64,000 bases of DNA, from the NCBI RefSeq assembly GCF_918797505.1, contig NC_092796.1:32312098-32376097 (forward strand). The letters are read 5' to 3'. A program made the translations under genes and the position numbers. The notes under the pieces are model-generated. The model searched no databases, was not told the origin of the DNA, and saw nothing but the letters and a program-made list of their open reading frames with translations. Below, piece by piece: positions 1 to 12,098 of this stretch. The DNA is from Bemisia tabaci (lineage: Eukaryota; Arthropoda; Insecta; Hemiptera; Aleyrodidae). Numbering within the stretch: position 1 is the stretch's first letter; every line of letters begins with the position of its first letter.

Positions 1-175
1 GGCGGAAAAGGCAAGAGAATGCCACTGATCCTGGGTCGAGGTAGGCGTATTTCGACAGCGAAAGTCCGCAATCAAATATCTCGTTTGCAGTGTATGAAAA
101 TCTCCGCCTCTATGTTATTTTTTTAAATGAGAGCAAATGGACATCATTCCTTGAAGTTCATGCAGAATTTTCTCA
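1..175. repeat. Left-edge part of an AA-type repeat
   Basis: CAAATATCTCGTTTGCAGTG and AAATCTCCGCC resemble 7281-7510, 17400-17660 and 38455-38705, a family bearing AAACCACGTATC/GATACGTGGTTT ends. Only part is present. Confidence 0.4.
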
Positions 176-723
176 GCACAGAGAAGGAAAATCATGGCAG
201 TTTTATAGAATTGCCGTTGAGTAGTTTTCCGTTTAAAAAATCAAGTATGACAAGAAGACTGCAACGTCGCACTGGAAAAAAAACCACATTGGATCTAGAG
301 TCCAAACTCTTAAAAACATCGACAAGAAAAAGTACTCTTGATTCAATCAGAATCTATCTTCAATCAAGAACCAAGCCTCTTAATTTAAGTGGGTTTCGTT
401 TTGATTCAAGCAAAACTCCGATTGAATCAAGAGTATTTTTTCTTGTCAAGCACAGAGAAGGAAAATCATGGCAGTTTTATAGAATTGCCGTTGAGTAGTT
501 TTCCGTTTAAAAAATCAAGTATGCCAAGAAGACTGCAACGTCGCACTGGAAAAAAAAAACACATTGGATCTAGAGTCCAAACTCTTAAAAACATCGACAA
601 GAAAAAGTACTCTCGATTCAATCAGAATCTATCTTCAATCAAGAACCAAGCCTCTTAATTTAAGTGGGTTTCGTTTTGATTCAAGCAAAACTCCGATTGA
701 ATCAAGCGTATTTTTTCTTGTCA
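176..723. repeat. Direct tandem duplication, unit 274 bp
   Basis: 176-449 and 450-723 are the same sequence with only a few substitutions and one small length change in an A-run. Each unit holds the end of an AA repeat plus most of a CACTG-A element. It produces two overlapping look-alike open frames that are not genes. Confidence 0.9.
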
Positions 724-773
724 ATGTTTTCAAGAGTTTAGACTCTAGATCCAAAGTGTTTTTTTTTCCAGTG
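544..773. mobile_element. CACTG-A element, complete copy
   Basis: CACTGGAAAAAAAAACACATTGG...TTTTTTTTCCAGTG is a near-perfect palindrome with TCTAGAGTCC and TTGATTCAATCAGA stems. CG at both borders, inside an AA-type repeat, gives a 2-bp TSD. Confidence 0.8.
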
Positions 774-1161
774 CGCAAACCGAGTTATGTTATTGCCGAC
801 TTACACCGTCGATTTATGCTATAAGGAACTATGTGCATAGGGTTCGCGTGTCAAATATTTTCTTTTAGCGTAAATACGTCCAACTTACTTAGCGTGTGTT
901 TGCAGGTGGTTCAGGAGCAGGTCATGCCTCAGCCGGGGTCAGGGCCTAGGTTAATGCCACTTGGGTGCCCCCCCCCCCCTCCCCGCGTTATCTGGGTGGG
1001 ACACCACGCAACACTTACGATAGCGGGGCACCTGATGCCCGTTCCGCACTGTCTCTTCATTTCCGGCGGTGGCGCATTCCTGTTTCCTCGGTGAATTTCT
1101 TCGAGGCAGGATCGGACATTTATGAAATTAGGAACTTCTATCTCCGACTCAAGCACCTATT
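774..1161. other. No gene; type-R hairpin remnant and C-run
   Basis: Around 811-881 TATAAGGAACTATGTGC and AGCGTAAATACGTCC resemble a type R hairpin. A run of about 10 C lies at 970-979. Confidence 0.4.
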
Positions 1162-1415
1162 CTGCCGTACCAACGAAAAACGCCGCATGAGCCTTCAGAT
1201 GTTGCCAGATTTCCACCAATAAAAACCGAAATTACTGGGCAAATCTTAAATATTTTTCTTCAAAATTTTCAGACAATTTTGTTCGCGTTTTGATATTATA
1301 ACATCTGAAAATTTCAAGGAAAAATATGCTTAAATGCCATAAGAAATGCATGTTTTATCAAGGGAAATTTGGCAACTCTCGAATGTTCATACGACGTTCT
1401 TCCTTAGCACGGCAG
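1162..1415. mobile_element. fam-F MITE
   Basis: CTGCCGTACCAACGAAAAACG...GTTCTTCCTTAGCACGGCAG, 254 bp palindrome with TGTTGCCAGATTTCC and GAAATTTGGCAACTCTCG arms. Confidence 0.75.
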
Positions 1416-2087
1416 TACCTGCAGAAAATCAAAAGAGAAAAAAGAGGAAGGGATAGAAGAAGATAGAAGGAAAAGGGGGAGGAAGAAGGAGAGAATTGGA
1501 CTACATTTTGCAACTCGGAACTACAATTTCTGGCGCGCACCATACTAAGGACACTCCGGCCGAAAAATACAAGGATGAGATTCTTTGGAGCCTTTAACGA
1601 ATCGTAAGAAAAGTAAAACAAAATTCACGTTGCTGACAAATAGCAGCTAACGTAGGTGACCCGCGGGACCAAAGTGAGAAGGGAAAGGGAGGGCAATCCA
1701 GTCAGTCACAATTTTCCAGGTAAGCAACATTGATTTTTCTCCATTAGATCCATTGAAAATATTGATATTAGGTGAGGCAAGCTTTCACGCCAAAAGCGAT
1801 TGCTTTGCATACAATCAATAGAGGAAAAACATTGTTGCCATCTTTCAAGACAGCTTCTGACTCCAGTTGAGTTATGCACGCCGGCGATTCTTCGGAGACT
1901 TTAACGAACGGTGAGAAAAGTAAAAAAACTTCAGCGAGCTTCCAACAGCAGCTTAAAGGAAACAGGACTAAGATGTATTTAGTTTGTACTTTATGTATAC
2001 ATTTATAAAAGCTACAGGGACCAACAACATAGAATTCTGCATCTATACTCACTATTTTACAGATTAAATGTAACATTTAGCAATCCG
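1416..2087. other. Purine-rich tract and remnants of types K and hAT-D
   Basis: GGACTACATTTTGCAACTCGG at 1499 is the left end of a type K element. ATATTAGGTGAGGCAAGC and AACATTGTTGCCA at 1760-1845 recall hAT-D. No gene. Confidence 0.45.
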
Positions 2088-2351
2088 ATTATTGAAATTT
2101 ATAGACAGAGTTGTAGGCGCAGAGAATGAAAGAGATGTAGGGGTCCTATTGGTGGAAGCTAGTGTTTGCAATGGAATGGACGAAGGAGGTAGGTAATGGA
2201 CTAACTAACGGCAACCCACGAGAGACCTACTGTTATTCCATCATTTTCTCCATTAGTCTATATGGGAACCACCCACTTCAACCGATAGGATCACTCAATA
2301 TTTCTTTTGTTTTCTTTGTCTATCGTTTTGTACATCAATTGTTTAGTCAGC
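2088..2351. mobile_element. fam-C MITE, complete but diverged
   Basis: CGATTATTGAAATTTATAGAC to GTTTAGTCAGCCC, with CGGCAACCCACGAGAGACC and CAATGGAATGGACGAAGG in between. Confidence 0.65.
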
Positions 2352-2736
2352 CCTTAGGGCCGGACTAGCTGTAGCACCGGTACTTCAAGCCTCCTGCAAG
2401 GGTTTTTTGTCGTCCTTATTTTGTTCTTGTTTTTTTCTCTGCGATGGTCCGATTAATGTTCTATGGGAGTCCATGGAGTCTTGAAAGACTATGGAGAATT
2501 GAAGTGGTCCTTAAATGTGGATTTAAGGGGTTATAGGGCCCTTAAAGTTTAAGATATAGATCTCTTAATGACCTTATGGAAACCTGAGACTGGAATTTCG
2601 ATGAAAGTTTTTTCTTCCTTTCTAGGCTAGAGGATATCGATTAAATGAGGGGGTCCGGAGGATAAGGCGCATAAGTGCAGTTATTGTCATTTCGAGAAAT
2701 ACGCGTTTGAAGTTTCAAAATTACATGGGTCCTCAT
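2352..2736. other. No gene or clear repeat seen
   Basis: Unclassified sequence with several short GGGCCCTTAAAG-like motifs; nothing coding. Confidence 0.4.
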
Positions 2737-2900
2737 CAGTGGCGTGGTGTGAACTGCGATGTATCGATTGTTATGCCATTTAAACTTATGGAAAAGGATC
2801 GATAAACAGGGTGTTCGCAGCGAACACTTAATAATCGATTCTTTACCATAGGTTTAAATGGCATAACAATCGATACATCGCAATTCCCGCCACGCCACTG
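2737..2900. mobile_element. hAT-B MITE
   Basis: CAGTGGCGTGGTGTG...CCGCCACGCCACTG, 164 bp; flanks GTCCTCAT (2729-2736) and GTCCTCAC (2901-2908), 7 of 8. Interior arms of more than 50 bases pair around GTTCGCAGCGAAC. Confidence 0.88.
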
Positions 2901-3127
2901 GTCCTCACGGCAAAAAGGAAGATCAAACTGACTTTTTGATGCTTAAAAATTGTAATTTGGGAGAGAATTTTTCACAAAATCTGTATTAAGACTAATACTG
3001 TAGGTACCGGAAATCATTAATATTCCATTTTTTTCAAAAACTGCACTCACGGGTCTTGTCCTGCAAGCCTCTCGAATCTTCAAGGGGCCCATAGAAACTG
3101 CATTTTAGAATTTGTTTCCTTCTTGAG

Positions 3128-3798
3128 CAGGCCCGCCACATCCCATCTCGGGCCCTGGTACCAATTTTCTGGCCCGGGCCCCTAGCACAGGGGGGGGGGG
3201 GTGGTTCCGGGGGGCCTCCCCCGGGAAATTTTTGAAATTTTAAATCTATTTGGACGCATTATGAAGCTCTTATGATGGAGATTTTCCATCAATTTCTGCA
3301 GAATAATTACGCCTTTTTGTTTACTTTCAGCACCAAAAACTTTCGAATTGTTGCATTCAAAACATCTATAAATTTTTTTTTGAGGAGGCAGATGATAATT
3401 TTCAATTCTATGGGGAGCCGGGCCCCCCTGGACTCCCCTTTCGTACGTCTAAGGCGAGGGAGTTAAGCCATTGAAGTCGAGGATGCCCAGAAAGGAGCCT
3501 CTTTGCATCCGACGACGGAAGAAAATGAAACACAGTTACTAAAAATATCATTCTACATATACTCAAAATCTTGAAAATCTCTAAAAAAGTAAGAAAAATT
3601 TTATAGTGCCCTAGCGTGTTTTTGAAACTTTATTCACCTTTTGCGGAATTTTTAGGGTAATTTTCTCACTTTTCCCTACGAGACAAGGGTTACACATGAA
3701 TTCGTAGTGGTTTGTCACCTGCGTCACGGTCCCCTCCAGGGCCCGGGCCCCGGTACCAAGGACCCAGTATCCCCCCCCCCCCCCTTGTGGCGGGCCTG
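3128..3798. mobile_element. hAT-O element with perfect 8-bp TSD
   Basis: CAGGCCCGCCACA at the left and TGTGGCGGGCCTG at the right, flanked by TTCTTGAG at 3120-3127 and 3799-3806. Inside, CGGGCCCTGGTACC and GGCCCCGGTACC sit near each end with C and G homopolymers. 671 bp, no intact gene. Confidence 0.88.
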
Positions 3799-3879
3799 TT
3801 CTTGAGGGGGATGAAGGAGGTGAGACTAAAACTTTTGGGGCCCAAGCCCGTAAAATGAGAGTTTCGGAGAATCTGGGAC

Positions 3880-4056
3880 TGGAATTTTGATTTGAAAATT
3901 TTCCAAAATTTTTCAGACAATTTTGTACGCAATTTAATTTAAAATATCTGAAAATTTCAAAGAAATAAGTATGTGCATGAATGTCGTCAAAAATACATGT
4001 TTTATCAAGGGAAATTTGCCAACTCTCGAATGTTTATACGGCGTTCTACCTCATCA
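3880..4056. mobile_element. fam-F right half
   Basis: GAAAATTTCAAAG, GTTTTATCAAGGGAAATTTG and TACGGCGTTC...CACGGCAG match the right arm of fam-F; the left end is missing. Confidence 0.6.
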
Positions 4057-5486
4057 CGGCAGTAGTGTCTGAAGTTAAAGCGCCTTCACTCCCGCGCGTA
4101 TGCAACAAAGACGTCCATGGAGCCCGAATAGTTGCATCCAGGCGTTAAAATGAAATTCGTTCAGTTTCCATACCATGCGACACTAACTGAAGCTTTGATT
4201 GTTTTTCAAACGCCTTAATTAAATGCCAGAGTGCCCATTGTGCCCATGAAGTAAATTATTACTGATTTTTTATCGCGACGTTGTCAGTTCTCCGAGAAAT
4301 CCATTATTTAATAATGTAATATACCGTTTCCAGCCCTCAAACCACCTCAACCAATTTAGAAATTTGAGCAATATTTGTTGAGTTTTTGTCAAATACGTCA
4401 ATGAGTCTTCCTTAATTTGGATTCTCCCTTTGTAGAAAAAAAACTTTTGAATGTACCTGCGAAATTTTCAAAATAAAATCCTCGAAGCTATTGCTAGTTA
4501 AGGCGCTAAGGAAAATTATGATGATGTACCCTCTGAAGTTTCCCTTTATTCATCGAGATTTGCGTTTTTGGGATGAGTCTTGGCATTCTCCTTAAGAGCT
4601 TTTAAGCTAAACATTCATCACTTTTGAAGTTTGCGCTTTTGAAATTTAGCTTTTTTGGGTACAGTCAATCTCATGACATCAATAAAATTTACTGTTTATG
4701 GCTGGATTTACAGGAATGGATTCCTGACTTCCCGTTGTATGACTCGTTTTTCTCGTGATATGAAGAAAAATTGCGTAGTGCTTTTTAATTCATTCCTTGT
4801 CTAGTGGCCCATTCGAGCAATTTTTTTTTTAAAAAAAAACAGCTTCAGACTGCTTTTGAAACGACTCAATTTTTTAAAATTTCCCGGAGAAGCCCCCGGA
4901 AGCCTTTTGGAAGTCCTCCGAGTTCTCCTTCGGAATTGGAACAGTCGCATGGATCTTTCCGTGGTCAAGTGTCTTTATAGGTACCCCCCCCCCCCGACCC
5001 ACCTGTATTAGGTTTCCCTTGCCCCCCCGCCCTAAAAAAAATTCCTAGCTCCGCCTATTCTCTGATGCTGTCCAACCAACTGTATTTCTGTTTAGTACTG
5101 TACTGTTTAACTGTATTAGTTTCATAATGTTCAAAAAAATACCAAGAAGCGTTTCGGTTGGCCATATTTTAAAAATGAAAAAATTATCGGAGTTCAATAA
5201 AATTGTCGTAAAGGAGACCTTTTTTTTTTTTTTTTTTCCCTTGGATGTCAACTTTTAGGGGGAGTTTTTTAGGATTGGGACGGGGTGGCTACCGCCACCT
5301 AGAATACGAGTTTTTCTACTCAGACTTGAAAAGTATCGTCTTTCATGCATAGGTCCATTCTTGGACCGCCTACTAATGGCGTCATGAGTGATGGAGTGGG
5401 GGGGGGGGGGTGTATGAGACCTATCTAAATAAAACTTTTCCCCTGGAAGGTTATTACTCATCATACGTCGAAAAAAAAAAAAAAAG
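4057..5486. other. No gene seen
   Basis: Contains a Y-type fragment near 4070-4150 (TAGTTGCATCCAGGCG), C and T homopolymers at 4985-4996 and 5220-5237, and a G-run at 5398-5411. No coding signature. Confidence 0.45.
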
Positions 5487-7280
5487 TCAAATGGAAGTGA
5501 GAAATATGTAAGAACAAGGAAAGGGAAAGGTCCATTGCAAAACTTGCCACTGCATAGACGATCCTACGTCCCTACCCTTGATATGAGCGAGCGCTTTCTC
5601 CTTCCATGGGATTTTCTCATTGGCTGAGTTATCGCACTCCTCAACAGGGAGCGCCACCGTCGTCTTGTTTACCAACGACCGGCTGTCGGGTGTCTGCAAA
5701 ATTCAGTTGCGCGTTATCACTTGCCCGTTAAAGTCACGCCACGAATATCTCTACGGGTTTCATTTTTAATATTTGCTCTCCAAGTAGTGAGTGTTTTGCA
5801 AATAACTCCGCGGAAAATACTTTGCATTTCTCTGATTAAATATTGTCTACACAAGTTTCATAACGTCTTGTTCGAGACGTACTAAATCAGTTCTCTGTTA
5901 TCAGTGCTTCTGTTTCCTTTGTTTTCAATACTTTGTTTGGGTCAGGATTGTTTCACTTGTTTTATCGAGGTGAGTAACATTCACTCTTAGATGTAAATGA
6001 TAATTTTGATTTAATTCCTTCGTCATTATCCTAGACACAAACATCGATACAGCGTGCGTTTTTATATTGATTGGTATTTATGTGATCGCATCATGTCATG
6101 TTTGTGTCTCCTACCAAAGTTGTTAGCGTTTGAACAAAATATGTACATGGAAAGCAAGCTTTTCGTCAAGATAGTGTGAAAGATTGCAATCAAACTTTTC
6201 TGTAACGTGTAAAACTCCTCTCAAGGGCCGTAATTTATTAGAAGCTCTTACTTCTCATCAGATAACGGTGGTTGCCCTCACCATGAAACCTTCTCATTTT
6301 TTATGTACTTACTTAGGGTTGACAATTTTATGTATCAAATTTCAAGTACTTGAGTCAGCTTTGATCTGTCTGTGCAAGTCAGGATGTTGGTAATTCGAGC
6401 CAATGGAGAGGAAATCGGAATACCAAGTGTTTCTCAAAGAACATCTGAGACACTTGGGTCTCGTCCCATTTTTAGGCGAAGATCAATGTCAATTTTTCCG
6501 TCGAGTAGATTTTTGCTAAACTCTCTACTATCGTCCTTAAGTAGATGCTCTTCTTGTTTGTTTTTCTCTGGGAAAAATGTTCAACAGAAATTTCGCCAAT
6601 CGCATTCTGGAAATAGGTACTGACATTAGTTAGGAATAGTTTGGCATTAAACCAGACGTAGACTTTTTCCGGTCAAAAATTCACAGTGGAGAAGAATTAT
6701 TTTTTAATTAAGTGAAATTAAGAATTAAAGTGAACATACCTAGCTTTCATACCTTTTTTGTAGCATCGAGTCTTTAGGAGGATATTATAGTTTCAAACCT
6801 CTTCTTTTCAGTTCAAACTTGATGTGTTAGGTAGGTACTGTCGATCTCTGTCCTCTGATGTAAGGCGTATTTCCTTGTGAACCCCAGAGAGTAGGTTTAG
6901 ACTCATATGGAGATTAGGGCTCATGTAAAAATCAAGACACACCCTTATGTTGGAGGAGCAACGAAAATCACACAATGTTGATTGGTATAGGGCATTTTTT
7001 TTTTTCTGTCACAGACATTACAAATTTGCTTTTTAAATTGTTACGAAGGGTTACCTAATTATTCGGAGTGAAAATTGTAAAAAGATCCTTCGACCCATGA
7101 AATGAGAATCCCCTCCTCCCCTCAAAGTTTCATTAAATAAATAAAAAAAACTTCAGGGAGAGTTACACTGAAGAATAGAGCGTTACAGACATTTCACACT
7201 TAGGACATGCACTTTGAGAAACAATGTTCAAATTCAATTTTCTCATCGAATAGTGATCCTAATAAAATTACAAATGCATA
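5487..7280. other. Mostly unclassified; may hold a first exon
   Basis: Less repetitive than its surroundings. One promoter/donor candidate is listed at 5889-5969. Several short open frames lack family features. Confidence 0.4.
5889..5969 (+). promoter_or_regulatory. Candidate initiator plus noncoding first exon
   Basis: TCAGTT at 5887-5892 matches the arthropod initiator TCAKTY, and ATCGAG/GTGAGTAAC at 5969/5970 is a near-consensus donor. On the same strand as fascin and therefore a possible leader exon, but this is a weak two-motif prediction. Confidence 0.2.
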
Positions 7281-7510
7281 TTGTCGGTGAAACTACTAGA
7301 CCACGTATCTCATTTGCTGTGTTTAAAAATCTCCACTCCCATTTTATTTTTTATTTTTATTTATTTATTTTTTTTTGAAGGAGAACAAATCAAAATTATG
7401 TCTTGAAATTTTCACTGATTTTTCTTTGCATAGAGAAGAAAAAACACGTAAGTTTTTAAGAATTGACGTTGAATAATTTTCCATTTAAAAAATAAAGCAT
7501 TTCCGAAAAA
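7281..7510. repeat. AA-type repeat, partial
   Basis: ACCACGTATCTCATTTGC, AAATCTCCACTCC and TTGAAATTTTCACTG align with the AA copies at 1-269 and 38455-38705. T-rich simple sequence interrupts it. Confidence 0.45.
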
Positions 7511-7820
7511 AAAATCGGCGTACCAACCCCAAAATCACTAGACGTGTGTAATAGAACCGTAAATATGGTTTCCATGCCATTTCCATTTTGAATGAAAATG
7601 AACAAATAGATTTTGAGATAGGTATGGCTGCACACAGAAATAAGCAGGAAACGCCGGAGGGACGTACCCACTTTTTTTCAAATCTATTTTTTTTTCTTCC
7701 TTTTTCTTCTTTTTTTCACTTCAGGCGCCTTGAAACGCTTTAACTGACGAAATTTAAACTTGTTTTATTTATTTATTTATTTATTTTTTTACTGCAATAC
7801 GTCCTCTACCCGCAAGGGAG
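7511..7820. other. No gene; T-rich tracts and (ATTT)n
   Basis: TTTATTTATTTATTT at about 7764-7788 and C/T-rich runs at 7680-7720. Confidence 0.5.
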
Positions 7821-7821
7821 G

Positions 7822-8152
7822 CGAGAACGAGAAAGTAAAATGCCGGTCTCGTGGTCCTTCAGCGCGTCACACACGGTCAAACTGGAGGTTCAGTCTAGTA
7901 GTAGCTTCGATGCGGGTGTTGACTGTTGAGCACTTACAGAAAACAATATAAATGGCAAAATGTTCACATTTTTACCCAAAAATAGAAAACCCTGTGTTTC
8001 GTTGAGAGTTGATCCGAAGTTTCGGTTCAAAAGTGATCAGCCCGCGGACCCTTGAACGTCAACAGTCAACACCCGCATCGATACTCCCGGACTGAGCCTC
8101 CAGTTTGAACGTGTGGAACGCGCTTTTGAAAGGCCGGAAAGGCGCATTTAAC
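7822..8152. repeat. Palindromic repeat of about 330 bp
   Basis: GATGCGGGTGTTGACTGTTGA (7909-7929) is inverted at 8059-8079, and the match extends outward through AAACTGGAGG/CCTCCAGTTT and AGCGCG/CGCGCT. A foldback of unknown family. Confidence 0.75.
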
Positions 8153-8394
8153 GATCTGCTCCCCGACAAATTCGGTCGGAGGAAGTTTTCGGCGAATTTC
8201 CGCGTCTCCGTTTATCAATCATCGAGCCCATTCCTTAATTTGATGAGTGTAAAGTGATCGGTAACTGGTTTGTTTTTGGCACGGTTGACCGTCGTCGCTT
8301 CGGCTTCGTGTCGGTGAAAATGAAGCGTGAAATTAGTCCGGAGGATCATCCGACGTCTCAATAAATTTTACTAACTTGCTCCGTCCGGGCGTCC

Positions 8395-8645
8395 GTCCGC
8401 CGCCGTCGCACAATGGAACGAGGCAATCTGTGAAGTGGGACTTCAAATTTTTTGACTAATGCTGCGGATTGAGATGTTTATTTTGTTAATTTTAAATTTT
8501 AGGGGATGCCTTTCGAAGAAAAAATTACGCAGAAACCAAACTTTCAAGACCTTGACGATTTTGTAATAGAGTTTTCAGCTTTTAAGGTCTCTAAATTTTG
8601 TCCGAGTTCTCGGATTAATTTGTTCCACTGTGCGGCGTCGCTCCG
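8395..8645. repeat. fam-Q copy, diverged
   Basis: GCACAATGGAACGAGGCAAT at the left and TTGTTCCACTGTGCGGCG at the right match fam-Q ends (CGCACAGTGGATCGAG). The interior is largely rearranged. Confidence 0.55.
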
Positions 8646-10325
8646 GACGCGGACATCCACGGCGGCGATGTAAAACGTGAGTCAACACGCCGACCATTGC
8701 CGCCAATTCGTCGTCGAAACATGGTATGACGTCAAACACCGGGGTTACCGGCTATCTGGAAAACATGGAATGTTGAGAAAGGTAGCAACGATTGCTAAGA
8801 CAAAAGAAAAGAAAGGAAACTCTTAAAAACGCGTTGAAGAGAGGACTCCTTAAGAACACTGTTGAAATGTATATTTTCGGAAACTTTTTTTTGGGAATGT
8901 TTCCCCCTTAAAAAAGAAGGTAAAATACATTCAAACCTACTCAGCGTTAAAAAAAATCGCCACACATTTTACCACCTAAAATTTTAAAAAGCTCGTAGAA
9001 AAGGAGTAATTATTTGAGGTCTTAAAATTTTACCAAACGTAAATCTTACTTAAAAGATGACCAAATACTTAGCATTTCGCTCAAAAAAAAAAAAAAAAAA
9101 AAAACTAACAGTCTTTTAAAAAATTCTCAAGAAGTGCGCTTTTTAAAGGTCTGCGTTGCTAGGACAGAATTTTCGGCGATCTGGGAAAGACAGGGAAATT
9201 AAGGAGTAGCCCGTCTGCCCTGGAACCTCAACTGATGCCGATGCCATTTGAAGAGCGCAAACAACTAAAATGAAATAAAGAATTTGAATATAGTATAATA
9301 TAATATAGGTAGTAATAGAAATACGGAAAATACACAGAATTAACGTGGTATCTGCGAGCTGTGAAGAAAAAATGGCCATTCGGGACGTTTCGGGATCAGC
9401 ATGAATTTTTTTCAACCGACGAAAAAATTGAAATTATGCAATTGTGATTCCCCATTTGACAGCAAGACTAGACTTATGATAATATGTTTTTAAATAAATA
9501 CAATGGTACAAATTCTGAGTGCCTTTTCATTATTCTGAATCTCCAAAAGTGGATATCACGTACATTGTTCAGCAAAAGGCAGCGTGAGCAAAAGAAAAGA
9601 TTTCTAAGTGTAAAGTTTTTTCAAAAGGGAAAGCCATAAAATTCTGTAATTATGGAAGCAGGGAAATCCAGGACAGTGAAAAATGAAGAAACCATGGTAA
9701 CCCTGCCATTACAACGTGCAGCCCATCTTGTGACATGCGCATTGAATTCTCCTCTACCCACACTCCTCATTTCTCTCATTCTGAAAGTTCTGAACTCGGA
9801 ACGAAGTAAAACGGGTGTGATTTATCTCAGCGGCTACTGAGCTAAAAGTAGCCGGAAAAATCGTAGCTCGAAAAAACTGTTTTTTCGGGCACGATCTGGC
9901 TAAGGAGTGGTCCAGCGGCGCCGGCATGCAGTTCAGGGCGACCTGATGGACTGCCAAAAACGTGTCCGGTCGGGCTCAGGTCGGCTCATCATATCTGGAA
10001 ACAAATGAGACTGATTTTACGGTTTAATTAGCGGCGGCTTGTAGTTGTAGTCGTGTCTTCTAAGTATCCTCACTTTTCGCTAATAGACCTTATTGTTGGC
10101 CCGCCTCCGTGCTTTTCCGTGCGGTGGAGCAAGTCCTATCGCACTTTTATGTATTTTCGACTGAAACTGCATAATGTTGATGTTTATTTCGTCTTATTTT
10201 TGACGGGCTATTTAAACTCTAGTTTCGAAGTTTAAAAGTTTGAAACTTGGTATATTTCTCTTGAACTCGGTCCATAATTTGTCCGAGGACCAGTTTTCGT
10301 GATTTTATTTCCGCAGGAGTACACT
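8646..10325. other. No gene seen
   Basis: CpG-rich at 8640-8730, an A-run of about 20 at 9085-9104, otherwise unclassified. Confidence 0.45.
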
Positions 10326-10414
10326 CTGCCGTGCTAAGGAAAAACGCCGTATGAACCTTCAAGCGTTGCCAAATTTACTTTGGTTAATCACGAATTTTCT
10401 GGAAAATCTGCTAT
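10326..10414. mobile_element. fam-F left end fragment
   Basis: CTGCCGTGCTAAGGAAAAAC through GCGTTGCCAAATTTAC, then truncated. Confidence 0.6.
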
Positions 10415-11045
10415 TAATGCGTGTGTTGAAATGAGGCATGCCGCCAGTTGACGTCACTAGGCGGCGCATTTTCTCACTTTTAAACCTATTTTTATACTAT
10501 TTCCCATGTCAGAAAAAAATTATAAAAAAAATACAGTGAAATCAGCTCTTTAAGCACTTTCAGATGAAGCAACAAAAAATTTGCATGCAAATGGCGATGT
10601 TGCATGAGTGAGGAATTTGCGATTTAACTATTGACTCTTTTGTAAAAGTACGCGAGAAACAGGATGGTGCCACTGGTTTTCTCTGAAATCATCTTCCAAG
10701 CTCCAAAAAAGCTCTCAAATTGAGGCTAAAATGGAGGGGATATCCCACGCTACCCTGAGAGTCCACCTCTACATCAAGACAAACTCTCCATGCAAAGATA
10801 GAGAGCAAATACATTGACAGGGCTGCCACTTATTTGCGGACTCCACAACTGAAATCACGGCAACCCTGCTAATGTACTTGCTCCCTATCTTTGCATGGAG
10901 AGTTTGTCTTGGTGTAGAGGTGGAGTCTCAGGATAGCGTGTGATATCTCCTCCATTTTGGCCTCAACTTGAGAACTTTTTTCAATATACGATACGAATCA
11001 ATAGTCAAATCGCAAATTCTTCACACATGCAACATGTCCATTCTC
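10415..11045 (-). repeat. Family W element, copy 1
   Basis: Shares GCCGCCAGTTGACGTCAC end, TCAGATGAAGCAACAAAAAAT, and the ATCTTTGCATGGAGAGTTTG hairpin with 21245-21775 in opposite orientation. The hairpin pairs 10740-10815 with 10865-10945. Confidence 0.75.
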
Positions 11046-11811
11046 CATTTGTTCGGATACTGGAACTTGTGCGGGAAACGTTGGTCGTAACCCGAAGAAA
11101 TATTTTTGATGGTGAACAAATGAACCCGGGTCCCGGGGTGGTTTTATCGACGAAAAACAGCTGCTGGTGCGGACCCCTCGGGAGGCTAGATGCCGCATTG
11201 AAAAGGCTTCACACTTGTGACTCACACTTAAGAAGCTAACCCTCTCGAGGCTGGCGTGCGCCGTGTCCCCAACAGGCTGCGCATTGGGGAAGGTTCCGAT
11301 TCCCGCCGACCCTCCGTGGATCAGTTGAGGGTGCGAGCGTGCAGCCTCCCCCACCCAACGCGCCCTGGTCCCGGGTGAGGAGTCAAAAATGTGTCCGATA
11401 GGCAATAACTCGGCATTAAATTGTTCAGTTCCGACAGAAGACGCGTTCCAAGTGTCTGCATGGCGCTGGGGTCATGATCATTTCGATCTTATCTCCGGAG
11501 CCCCCCTTTAGATGGGTGTGTGAGCGGCTTTTTATTTACTCGCTTGTCGCACATATCCATCAGCGTCGTGTGATAATTGCTTTGATGTATTGACGAAGCT
11601 CTTATACCAGTCTCGTTTTTTCCCCCTTGATACTCTCCGCCTTACCGTCCGCTTTCTAGGGTAGATGGTAGATGTCCATATTTTCACCTCGGACTTGGAG
11701 CGTTCGGCACCATATCAAAACGACAAAACAGTTCGGTCAACTAGGTTTTTAGTGTGTTTTCATTGTTTATCTGAAGCTAAGTTCCAAAAATAAATTCACT
11801 ATAGGCAAAAT
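11046..11811. other. No gene; CpG-rich patch 11100-11400
   Basis: GC-rich with clustered CpG and no coding frame of interest. It could be regulatory, without specific motif support. Confidence 0.35.
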
Positions 11812-12049
11812 GGACCGCGTTTAGCAGAAATTGCTATCAGCTATTGCTTTTAACTGGGCAATTTAATTTTTTACAAGAAAACGTTTGTGCGGATTCCTTT
11901 GAAAATGTACAGGAATTTGCTTCGTCCTATATAGACAACTCAATGAAATTTGAACACAAATCCGCACAACCGTTTTCATATAAAACATTAAAGTTCCCGA
12001 TTTTCGGCAATAGCCGATGTGGCTTGGTTCCCTCTGCTTAACGCGGTCC
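11812..12049. mobile_element. GGA type G element
   Basis: GGACCGCGTTTAGC...TTAACGCGGTCC, flanked by AAAT at 11808-11811 and 12050-12053. Interior GTGCGGATTCC and AATCCGCACAAC arms, 238 bp. Confidence 0.85.
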
Positions 12050-12098
12050 AAATGAACGTAGGTATTCCTCCTAAACAGAACTTTAGACGTAGAACAGT

